Shown in pieces: positions 16,221 through 25,200 of a DNA stretch of 64,000 nucleotides. Each line of letters opens with the position of its first letter. The stretch's first letter is position 1. Below the pieces are notes generated by a model. That model was not told the origin of the DNA. It saw nothing but the letters and a program-made list of their open reading frames with translations, and did no database searches. The position numbers and the translations under genes are program-made. This stretch comes from an uncultured Treponema sp. GTDB lineage: Bacteria; Spirochaetota; Spirochaetia; Treponematales; Treponemataceae. The DNA is taken from the NCBI GenBank assembly GCA_934718065.1, contig CAKUZR010000003.1, positions 132,079-196,078 of the forward strand, read 5' to 3'.

Positions 16221-17888
16221 CTAAAAGAAAAATTTTACAAGCACAGCCGCCGTTCCGCTGCGCGAAATATATTTTCCGGCAAAATCCCGTTCTCCGCTTG
16301 TGATTAATTTTACAACATCATCCGCAGAAACCGCAAGCCTAACAGCAGGAGTTAGCCTAAAAAACATTTCAAAATCAATTTCCGGCGTGTTGTCATAATC
16401 CGGGTCAAGCGACATTCCGAATTTTCCGTTGAATCCGAAGCGCGCCTTTTCATCCTGAAATGAAATATCCGCGCTCACAAAATGATTTGACTTGTTTGAA
16501 GGAACGTCCGCCCAGAAAGATTTCCAGCCGGCAGACAAATCCAGATTTCCAAATCTTGCGCCGAAATTCAAATCCGTGTTGAACTGAGTCAGTTCATCCT
16601 GCACAAAAACGTACTGGCCAAAAAGTTCATTCAAATCTTTCTTTGTGTTGTAATCAGGCATAAAAACGCCGTTTCCAAGCGCGGATTTGCGGAATTCGCC
16701 TTCAACCGACAAAGTGAAGCGGTCTTTGATTGGCAGAACCATTTTTGAGCTTCCGAACCAGTCGCTTGTTTCTTCCGGAAGAATTTGCGCCGCCGCAAAA
16801 AGATAATTTTTTTCAGAGCTGAATATTTTCGGGTGGAAAGAATCCAGTCCGCCTTTTACGCCGATTTTTATTTTCCGGGAAGAAATTGCGGACGCAAAGC
16901 TGAAATCAACGCCGGCCAAGAACGGAACAACAACAGAATTATCGCCGATATGGTTTCCAGCCACAATTCCAGCTGAAGAAAAAATATCCACAACTTCGTT
17001 TTTCCAGCCGAAATCAACAGAAAAATCGCCGCGGTTCGACGCCCTGCCGTTTTCAAAAGAATCTTTTTCAGCGTATTCAAGTCCGTAGGCGGCGGTTGCC
17101 TTCAATGAAAAGCCGCTGAAATTCCACGAGAAATAAAATTCCGGGTCAAAATAAACAAGCCCAACATTTTTTGCATAATCTTCTATTTTAACCGCCGGAT
17201 TTCCAGTGATTGTTGAATACCGTTTGTACCAGTCGCCCGGTGCGGAAAAGCCGAATTCCATTCCATGCGGAATTTCCTTCTGAAGCGAAAATGCGCCTCC
17301 AAAATTTTCTTTTGTGACATTGCTTATATTTTCAAATTTGTCCTGAAGCCCGTTGTCCGAAGACTCAAAATATCCGCTGATGTCAATCTTCAAATTTTCA
17401 GTCTTAAAAACTTTATCCGCAGAAATAAACGTGTTTCTGTCTGAATACGCTGAAGAAAGATTTCTGCCGGAATATCCGTTCGCCGACTCGTGCCCGAATT
17501 CAACCACAAAAGGATTGTTCCCGGTTTCCCGGTAGATTTTAAAATTTCCCGCGATAAAACCAGGGAATCCGCCGCCCGCAAGGCCTTCAACATAAATTGA
17601 TTTTTCTGGAGAAGCTTTCACAACTGAATCGCTGTTCAATGCGGTGGCCGCGGAAGTTTCGGGGAGCCGCGGAATCAGCTCCTGAATTTCCGGGTCATCA
17701 GAAGGAAGCACATCAGAAAAGCCTGAAACTGCGCTTTTTCCAACTTTCGGCGCGCCGCCTGAAATCACAGTTGAAACATCTGGAAGCGAAATTTCTTCCA
17801 AATCCTCATTTTCTGATTCCTGCGCAGACAAAAGCCCTAACGAAAAAAAAGCCGTAAAAAGTGCCAAAATTATTTTATTTTTCTTCAT
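16221..17888 (-). CDS. Outer-membrane beta-barrel protein, probable TonB-system partner
   Basis: 555 residues. A clear signal peptide (about 1-22, ending LLSAQ) is followed by an acidic 60-residue linker (EEISLPDVSTVISGG) and then alternating aromatic/polar strands to the C-terminus KFFF, the phenylalanine-terminated signature of Bam-assembled barrels. I see no TonB-dependent-receptor plug domain, so it is not a standard receptor. The EEISLPDVSTVI segment near the mature N-terminus could serve as a TonB-box-like contact; that is inference. AGGAA precedes the ATG. It sits between the giant TPR gene and exbB on the same strand, so the four products probably work together at the outer membrane. 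Confidence 0.75.
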   Translation of the reverse strand: MKKNKIILALFTAFFSLGLLSAQESENEDLEEISLPDVSTVISGGAPKVGKSAVSGFSDVLPSDDPEIQELIPRLPETSAATALNSDSVVKASPEKSIYVEGLAGGGFPGFIAGNFKIYRETGNNPFVVEFGHESANGYSGRNLSSAYSDRNTFISADKVFKTENLKIDISGYFESSDNGLQDKFENISNVTKENFGGAFSLQKEIPHGMEFGFSAPGDWYKRYSTITGNPAVKIEDYAKNVGLVYFDPEFYFSWNFSGFSLKATAAYGLEYAEKDSFENGRASNRGDFSVDFGWKNEVVDIFSSAGIVAGNHIGDNSVVVPFLAGVDFSFASAISSRKIKIGVKGGLDSFHPKIFSSEKNYLFAAAQILPEETSDWFGSSKMVLPIKDRFTLSVEGEFRKSALGNGVFMPDYNTKKDLNELFGQYVFVQDELTQFNTDLNFGARFGNLDLSAGWKSFWADVPSNKSNHFVSADISFQDEKARFGFNGKFGMSLDPDYDNTPEIDFEMFFRLTPAVRLAVSADDVVKLITSGERDFAGKYISRSGTAAVLVKFFF

Positions 17889-17928
17889 ATTTTATTCCTA
17901 TTTCTGGTTTTCAATTTATTTTCAAAAA

Positions 17929-20787
17929 CTAATTGTCAGTTTTTACATTTTTTGCCTGCCGGCTCGCCGGATAAAGTTTTTTAAGCTGTTCCGCCGTTGC
18001 GTTCGCATCGGATTTCATTCCTGCCGCCAAAAAAGCGTCGTACGCGCCGTACATTGCGCCCGCTGAATTTTCATCTTTTCCGCAAATTCTGTAGAATTTT
18101 GCGGATTTCAAAAACATTTCCGCGCTCAGCTTGTTTTTGCGCTGACTTTTATACGCATTGCCAAGAATTTCCGCATTCTGGGCAATGTACAAACTTTCGG
18201 AACCGTTGAGATTGTTTTTTTCCTGGAGCGGCAAAATCTGCTCGGAAAGGAGGGTTGCCTCCAAAGTTGTGTCAGAATTTTCAGCGTACAAAAGCGCAAG
18301 CTCCGTTCCAAGTTTCCGGCCTTCCGGAGTGGAATTTCCGCCGGCGTTTTTGTATTCAGTTTCTTTTTGAACGACTGCCTCATTTTTTCCGGAAGCAAGT
18401 TTTTTCAGCTGCGCGGCAATTTCTGGAATTCCGTCAGCTTTTGCCTGAGAATTATATTTTTCCAGCAGGAAATTCGCATTTTCCAAAGCGTCTGAATATT
18501 TCCCTTCAACCCGGTAAAGTGAAACCATATTTTTCGCGGAATTATAAACGTATGTGCTTTCCGGGAATCTTTTTATCAAAGCCTGGTTCTGCAGAATCGC
18601 GCCGGAAGAATTTCCTGTTTTTTCCATGCAGTCCGCCGTGTAATACCATGCGGCTTCTGTAAATTTTCCGTTTTTGCATTTGTTTTTGTATTCTGAAAAA
18701 CGCTCCAACGCCGCCTTAAAATCCTGGATTCCGTAAAAAACTTCACCGCGACGGTAAAGGGCTTCCTCCGCAAGTTCTTTTCCTGGAAATTTATTGAAAA
18801 CTTCCTGATATTTCTTGTCCGCTGAATCAAAATCCTTTTTCTTTTCGTAGATTTGCCCGAGCTGGTAAAGAGATTTCATTCCGAAATCAGTTTTTTTCTG
18901 CGAATACGGCGAAAGAATTTCAACTGCGCGGTTGAATTCGCCTGAATCTGTAAGAATCTCTGCCAGCAAAAGCACAGAATCTTCCTTATTTTCCGTTGTT
19001 GCCGCGGATTCCACAGCTTTTTCAGCCATTTTTGCCGCGTCTGAATATTTTTCCATCTGAACAGCAGCGTTTGCCGCCGTCATCTGGGCGTTCCACAAAA
19101 GTTCGTGCGAAGGATACTGGCTCACAAAAGAATTCAAAATTCCGAACGCTTCATTCGTTTTTCCCTGCCTGTACTGGGAATAGCCCTGGTAAAACATCGC
19201 GTAAGAAATTTCCATCGCCTGGCCAGGATTTTTTTTGTCCGCGTTCTTTAAAAATTCAGCGAAACTTTTTTCCGCATACGGCCAGCTTCTTGTGTTGAAC
19301 TGCGCAAGCCCAAGAATATATTTTCCTTCGTTCAAGCCGGATTTCGCCGCCTGAATCTGCGATTCCCTGAAACGGCCGGAAAGAATCAGCACTTTTGAAT
19401 AATCAAGCCTTTCCTGCGGAGTGATTTTTCCTTCCAGCTCAAAATTCTGGTAAACGGAAGCCGCTTCCTTCAACTTCTGGCCATGGGCAAGCGAAAGCGC
19501 GTAAAGTCCGGATTTTAAAGGCTCCATCAGTTTTTCCGCGGATGAATAATCGCCGGTTTTAAAATCCGCAAGCGCAAGATAGAATTTCGTCCGCTCATTT
19601 TCCGGATTTCCGAGCGGCGCATATTTTTTAACATCGCTCCAGTTTTCGCTGTACGCTGAATATTTCGCCAGAAGACTGTTGTAGTCGCGCAGATATTTTG
19701 GATTTTCCATTTCAGCCTGAATTTTCTGCGCTTCAGCAAGCTGATTTTTTGCTTTTTCCGCCGAATTTCTGGTTATATTTTTTCCAGCCGTGATTTCAGC
19801 GCGGTACATCGCAATAAATTCAAGAATTTCTGGCTCAGAATATTTTTCCGCCTCGTCAAAATATTCAGCGGCTTTTTTAAAATCGCCCTCAAAATAAGCG
19901 TCCGTTCCAAGCCTCGTCCAGAATTCCGCAAGAAGAGCCGGAGAATCGCTCAAATTTTTCTGCGCTTCCTGAAGAACGCTTCCAGGCTCAAGCCCGACTT
20001 CTTTTTTATGTTCCGAGGAAACTTTGTACGCTTTTTTCAACGCATTCGCCGCAAGAGATTTTTCCCCGCTTTTCAAAACTTCGCAATAATATTCGTAAGC
20101 CTGCCTGTAATTTTTCAACGCGCAGCAGGCATCGCCGGCATATTCCGTAAGCGCATAGAAAACAACGGAAGGAATTTGCCGCTTTTCAACTTTTGAATAA
20201 AGAGCGAGCGTTTTTTTTGCGTTTCCTGAATTATTGTACGAATCCGCGAGCTTTAAAAACGATGAATAATAATCCGATTCCGGGTAAAGAGCGCCGTTTT
20301 TCACAACGTACTCAAAATTTTCAGCTGCGTTCTTAAAATCTGAAGTTTTATAAAAAACCACGCCTGAATCAAAAATTGCCGCTGGAAAATATTTTCCTTT
20401 TCTGCCGGACAAAACGCAATATTCGTGGTAAAGCCGCAGCGCCTCCGGATAATTTTTTTTATTGTCAAAAACTTTTGCAAGCCAGTATTTTGTTGATTTT
20501 TTCAATTCTGAGTCTGAATCAAGCTTTTCCGCGGCGCAAAGAGCGTCGTAGGCATCGTCAAAATTTCCAAGGCGCGCCAGACATTCACCTTTGAGCGCAA
20601 GAGCCGCCCCGATGTACGCTGAATCAGGAAATTCCGCAGAAAGCCGCTCCGCATACTGAACCGCTCCAGGATAAAATCCGCTGTTGTAAGCTGAAGAAAG
20701 CTCGTTGAAAATAAAAACGTCCGTCTCCGATGAAAAAAAATCAAATGCAAAAAATGCCAGCAAAATAGATAGAAATAACTTTTTCAT
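17929..20787 (-). CDS. Exported tetratricopeptide-repeat protein (952 residues)
   Basis: Start at the ATG at 20787, giving MKKLFLSILLAFFAFDFFSS, a signal peptide; the longer frame upstream lacks one. Nearly the whole mature protein is helical TPR repeats, including classic units such as ADSYNNSGNAKKTLALYSKV and YFEGDFKKAAEYFDEAEKYS and later YbgF/BamD-like repeats (YQLGQIYEKKKDFDSADKKY). It should be a periplasmic or outer-membrane scaffold that recruits partners. It begins the operon TPR, beta-barrel, exbB, exbD, tonB, with only ~40 bp to the next gene. The promoter TAGACT-17-TATTAT leaves 8 nt to the ATG, so the mRNA is probably leaderless. Confidence 0.88.
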   Translation of the reverse strand: MKKLFLSILLAFFAFDFFSSETDVFIFNELSSAYNSGFYPGAVQYAERLSAEFPDSAYIGAALALKGECLARLGNFDDAYDALCAAEKLDSDSELKKSTKYWLAKVFDNKKNYPEALRLYHEYCVLSGRKGKYFPAAIFDSGVVFYKTSDFKNAAENFEYVVKNGALYPESDYYSSFLKLADSYNNSGNAKKTLALYSKVEKRQIPSVVFYALTEYAGDACCALKNYRQAYEYYCEVLKSGEKSLAANALKKAYKVSSEHKKEVGLEPGSVLQEAQKNLSDSPALLAEFWTRLGTDAYFEGDFKKAAEYFDEAEKYSEPEILEFIAMYRAEITAGKNITRNSAEKAKNQLAEAQKIQAEMENPKYLRDYNSLLAKYSAYSENWSDVKKYAPLGNPENERTKFYLALADFKTGDYSSAEKLMEPLKSGLYALSLAHGQKLKEAASVYQNFELEGKITPQERLDYSKVLILSGRFRESQIQAAKSGLNEGKYILGLAQFNTRSWPYAEKSFAEFLKNADKKNPGQAMEISYAMFYQGYSQYRQGKTNEAFGILNSFVSQYPSHELLWNAQMTAANAAVQMEKYSDAAKMAEKAVESAATTENKEDSVLLLAEILTDSGEFNRAVEILSPYSQKKTDFGMKSLYQLGQIYEKKKDFDSADKKYQEVFNKFPGKELAEEALYRRGEVFYGIQDFKAALERFSEYKNKCKNGKFTEAAWYYTADCMEKTGNSSGAILQNQALIKRFPESTYVYNSAKNMVSLYRVEGKYSDALENANFLLEKYNSQAKADGIPEIAAQLKKLASGKNEAVVQKETEYKNAGGNSTPEGRKLGTELALLYAENSDTTLEATLLSEQILPLQEKNNLNGSESLYIAQNAEILGNAYKSQRKNKLSAEMFLKSAKFYRICGKDENSAGAMYGAYDAFLAAGMKSDANATAEQLKKLYPASRQAKNVKTDN

Positions 20788-20795
20788 ATTATTAA

Positions 20796-20824
20796 ATAAT
20801 AGTTTAGAAAATACCAAAAGTCTA
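20796..20824 (-). promoter_or_regulatory. Promoter of the TPR/beta-barrel/ExbBD/TonB operon
   Basis: TAGACT (20824-20819), a 17-nt spacer, TATTAT (20801-20796), then TTAATAAT to the ATG. The -35 resembles the TAGACA boxes of the ilv leader and rnfC. Confidence 0.7.
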
Positions 20825-20835
20825 TGCAGGAAAAA

Positions 20836-22191
20836 TCAGTCCGCCGGATGGAATTCGTCCGCCGCGTGAATTTTTACAAGAGAAACCGAATCCAGGCAGT
20901 AACGGCTGAAAAATTCCTCGAACGACATCTGCGCTCCGTCCTTGAAAACCGCGCATTTAAATCTTTTCTGGCTGTCGAAATACGGAAAAAATGCGCAGCA
21001 CTCGTTGAAAATCTTTACTTCCGGAGTTCTTCTGTCCGTTTCGCGGATTGCCCCGAAATAAAAAATCTGCGGATTTTCAGCGGCCAGAACGTAAAGAAGC
21101 GGCTTCAACATTCTTACGGAATAGCCGTTGTTTTCAATATAACCCGAAGAGTTCACAATTCCTTTGTCCGTAAGCTCTGCACAGAACGGCTCGACTGTGA
21201 CATCAACGCCGGAATCCCTGTAAAAATAGTTTCTTCCGGAACGAACAGAAACCACGCCGCTTGCAACATTGCGAATCCAGTCCAAAGAAAAAGAAACCGC
21301 ATACTTTTCGCTAAGAATTCCTTGAAATCCAGTCTCCTTGTATTCAACTGTAGGCTCCAGAAGCGGCTCCCGTTTCAGGCGGGCTCCAGCGAGCGGCTCA
21401 AGAATTCCGTCCGCAATCCATTTTAAATATCCTGCCCCGGAAACTGAAATTTTTCCTTCTTCCGAAGAATCGATTTTCCTGGCTTTTCCTGTTGAAATGT
21501 AAACCGGCTCGCCGTTGTAGTCATACATTGCGTCTTCTGAAAAAATTATATCCGTGCTTTTTTCCTGAAGGACTGTCGCCATCTGCTTGACCGCATGATA
21601 GTCGTCCGGCTGAATTCGCATATAACGCCACGGAAGGGAATTCTGCGTCCAGCGGACAATCTGCTCAAATGATGAAGTGTAAAACCGCTCAAACGGAAGT
21701 CCCGTGGGAACGCCTTTTGCCGCATAGCAGCCAAAAATCAGATAATCACAGTAAGCTGTGCGCCCGTAAGGCAGAAACTGAACAAAAACTTCGCTGTCCG
21801 CGGAAAAATAATATCGTATTCTGAGCGGCTTTCCAGATTTCTTGTCGCGGACCAAAATCCAGCCGCCAGGCGCATCTCCAGGATAAATATCCTGAACTTC
21901 AGTTGTTTTTCCCTTGTCAGAATAAACGTCAACTTCAATTCTTGCATAAGGAGCGACAAAAATATTGAACGAATCTTCAGTTTCTTCAAGGCGAATCTGA
22001 AATTTCTGCCCGACGCTGTTCGTTCTGATTTCCGGCCGGTTCATACGGACATTCTGCAGAGGAGCTTCAAACCAAGTTTCAACCAGATCCTTTCTGATTT
22101 CTGATGAATCCGGGACGCCAAAACTGTTGTAAAGCGCAAAAACCGGAAGAACGGCAACGCTCAGCAAAATCCCAAGAATCAGTTTTTTCAT
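20836..22191 (-). CDS. Secreted protein of unknown function
   Basis: 451 residues with a signal peptide (about 1-19, LLSVAVLPVFA). No catalytic motif is recognised. The mature part appears to be beta-rich: a first domain (about 45-180) with PYARIEVDVYSDKG and SGKPLRIRYYFS, then a helical stretch (about 190-225, VKQMATVLQEKS) and a C-terminal region with RSGRNYFYRDSGVDV. GGAGATAAT precedes the ATG. It lies 29 bp after the dehydratase-activase gene on the same strand and upstream of the TPR operon, whose own promoter overlaps its 3' end. It looks like a lineage-specific periplasmic protein. Confidence 0.7.
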   Translation of the reverse strand: MKKLILGILLSVAVLPVFALYNSFGVPDSSEIRKDLVETWFEAPLQNVRMNRPEIRTNSVGQKFQIRLEETEDSFNIFVAPYARIEVDVYSDKGKTTEVQDIYPGDAPGGWILVRDKKSGKPLRIRYYFSADSEVFVQFLPYGRTAYCDYLIFGCYAAKGVPTGLPFERFYTSSFEQIVRWTQNSLPWRYMRIQPDDYHAVKQMATVLQEKSTDIIFSEDAMYDYNGEPVYISTGKARKIDSSEEGKISVSGAGYLKWIADGILEPLAGARLKREPLLEPTVEYKETGFQGILSEKYAVSFSLDWIRNVASGVVSVRSGRNYFYRDSGVDVTVEPFCAELTDKGIVNSSGYIENNGYSVRMLKPLLYVLAAENPQIFYFGAIRETDRRTPEVKIFNECCAFFPYFDSQKRFKCAVFKDGAQMSFEEFFSRYCLDSVSLVKIHAADEFHPAD

Positions 22192-22220
22192 ATTATCTCC
22201 GTAATTTCCGCCAGAAAATC

Positions 22221-25200
22221 TTAATCTTCGCTTTTCATCACAATTTCAGAGACAGTTTCAACGTCTGCTCTTTCCAAAGGCACTTCCGCGCTGCTTACAG
22301 GCTCTGTGTCGGTGAAAGTTCCTGCGCCTTCCGCAAGTTTCACAACCGGCCGGGTTTTTGTTCCGTCCGGATTCACAATAACTCCGTCATCGTTTTCATC
22401 AGGATGTCTTCCAGCAGGAGCATTTGAAAGCAGAAGCTTAAGTCGGTTCAGCTGGTTTACTTCAGAAGAGCCCGGATCGTAGTCAATTGCCGAAATATTT
22501 GCGCCAGGGAATCTTCTGCGCAGCTCTTTTATCATTCCTTTTCCAGTAACGTGGTTCGGGAGGCACGCAAAAGGCTGGACGCACGCAATGCTCGGAGCGC
22601 CCGAATGAATCAGCTCGACCATTTCAGCTGTAAGGAACCAGCCTTCACCAGTGATATTTCCAAGCTGGACAATATCGTCAACGCCTTTCATAAGGTCATA
22701 AATTGAACTTGGCGGATCAAAGCGGCGGCTTTCACGCAGATATTTTTTCATCTTGCCGCGGTAAAGCTCCAGGAACCAAACCAGAAGCTTCGCGTTGCGC
22801 TCGGTCTTTTTAGGGAACGCAAGCTGCTCGTGGCGGAAAATGCCGGTCGAGAACGTATAAAAGAAGAAATCCGTCAGATCCGGCATTACACATTCCGCGC
22901 CTTCCCGCTCGATTGTTTCAACAATATTATTGTTCGCAGTCGGGTGGAATTTCACAAGAATTTCGCCGACAACACCAACCCTCGGCTTTTTTATTGGTTT
23001 CAAAGGAAGATTGTCAAATTCCTTCACTATATTTTTGAGCATTTTGTGGTAGCCATGAACTGAAAGCGACTGAACCTGCTTTTCCGCGTAGGCAGACCAT
23101 TTTTCATACAAGGCATTCGCGCTTCCAGGAACTGCCTCGTAAGGACGAGTTCTATAAAGCACGCGCATCAAAAGGTCGCCTGTAAGAATTGCCATCAGAA
23201 GCCTGTGAAGCAACGTTGGCGTTACCTTGAAGCCTGGATTTGTCTCAAAAGCCTGTGCGCTCAGCGAAATTACAGGAATGTGTCCCCAGCCGGCATCGTT
23301 CAGCGCGCGGCGGATAAATCCAATATAATTTGTAGCGCGGCAGCCGCCTCCAGTCTGGGTGATAATCAGAGAAACATGGTTCAAATCGTATTTTCCAGAC
23401 TCAAGCGCGGAAATCATCTGGCCAGCAACCAAAATCGAAGGATAGCAGGCATCGTTGTTCACGTATTTCAAGCCGGCTTCAACAGCTTTTGGATCAACTG
23501 CGTCAAGAACAACAAAATTGTAGCCTTCAGCCTGGAACGCTTTCTGCAGAATCCTGAAATGAATCGGCGACATCTGAGGTCCGATAATTGTGTGCGTGTA
23601 TTTCATTTCCTTTGTGAAAACCTGCCGCTGGTACGCTGAAGAACGTTTCGGCGGCAATTTTCTGTGGTGCCGCTGGCGCTCCTTTACAGCCGCAATCAGC
23701 GAGCGGATTCTGATTCTAACCGCGCCAAGATTTGAGCCTTCATCAATTTTTATGAGCGTGTACATGCGGTTTTTCGCGCGAAGAATTTCATCAACCTGGT
23801 CAGCGGTAACCGCGTCAAGACCGCATCCGAACGAAGTAAGCTGAACCAGCTCCAAATCAGGCATTTCGCTTACAAACGAAGCGGCACGGTACAAACGGTT
23901 GTGGTAAACCCACTGGTCAATAATCCGCAGCGGGCGTTCAATTGAGCCAAGATGCGCCACAGAATCTTCCGTGAAAACAGCAAGCCCAAGCGCATTTATC
24001 ATTTCTGGAATTCCGTGGTTTATTTCCGGATCAAGATGATATGGACGGCCTGCAAGAACAATTCCGTTTCCGCCGGCACGAATCATCTGCTCAAGAGCTT
24101 CTTCACCGGCCTGCTGGCAGTCCTGGCGGTATTTTTCCTGCTCTTTCCAGGCCGCATCAACTGCATCCCGGATATTTTTTTCCGTCAAAGAAGGAAATTT
24201 CGGCAGAAGCTCCTCGCAAAGCCGTTCTTTCAGGCGCGGCTTGTCATAAATCGGAAGGAACGGATCCATATATGTAATAGAAGAATCCTGGCGAAGCTCG
24301 TCAATGTTGTTGCGCAAAACTTCCGGATAACTTGTAACAATCGGACAGTTGTAGTGGTTTCCTGCGCCGGAATCCTCCTGCTTTTCGTAAGGAGCACAAG
24401 GATAGAAAATAAATTTCACTCCGCGCTGAAGAAGAGAAACAAGATGGCCGTGGCTTATTTTTCCAGGGTAGCAAACTGATTCTGAAGGAATCGTTTCAAT
24501 TCCCTTTTCGTAGACTTTTTTTGAAGAACGCTGGGAAAGCACAACGCGGAATCCAAGTTTTGTGAAGAACGTGAACCACAGCGGATAATTTTCATACATA
24601 TTCAGGACGCGCGGAAGACCGACATCGCCCATAGGAGCTTCCTCCGGCTTAAGCGGAACGTAGCCGAAAAGACGCTTGTATTTCCATTCAAAAAGATTCG
24701 GCATTTTTTCGCCGACATCCTCAACTTTTGTGTTCTTTTTGTTCGACGCGTCGATTACGTTTCCTTCAACTTCAAGTCCGCGCTCACAGCGGTTTCCTGT
24801 GATGAAAGTTCTGGTTTCGGTTCCGGTTGAAAATTTATTTATTGTAAGAAGACAATTGTTCTGGCATTTTCCGCAGCGGCGAAGCTCCAGGTCAACGTGG
24901 AATTTTTCAAGCTCATCATAAGAAGCAATTGTCGAATGAAGCTCATGGCGCGGCGTTCCAGGCTCTTCACCTGGCTTTGGAGCGGTAAGGTCAACCCACT
25001 GGTCATAAGCGATAAGCGCAGAGCCGTAGGCACCCATAAGGCCAGCAACATCCGGGCGGAAAACCTCGACTCCGGCAATTTTTTCAAACGCGCGGAGAAT
25101 CGCATCATTAAAGAAAGTTCCTCCCTGAACAACAACTTTTGTTCCAATGTCGCTTGCCTTGCGGAGTTTTATTACTTTGAACAACGCATTTTTTATTACA

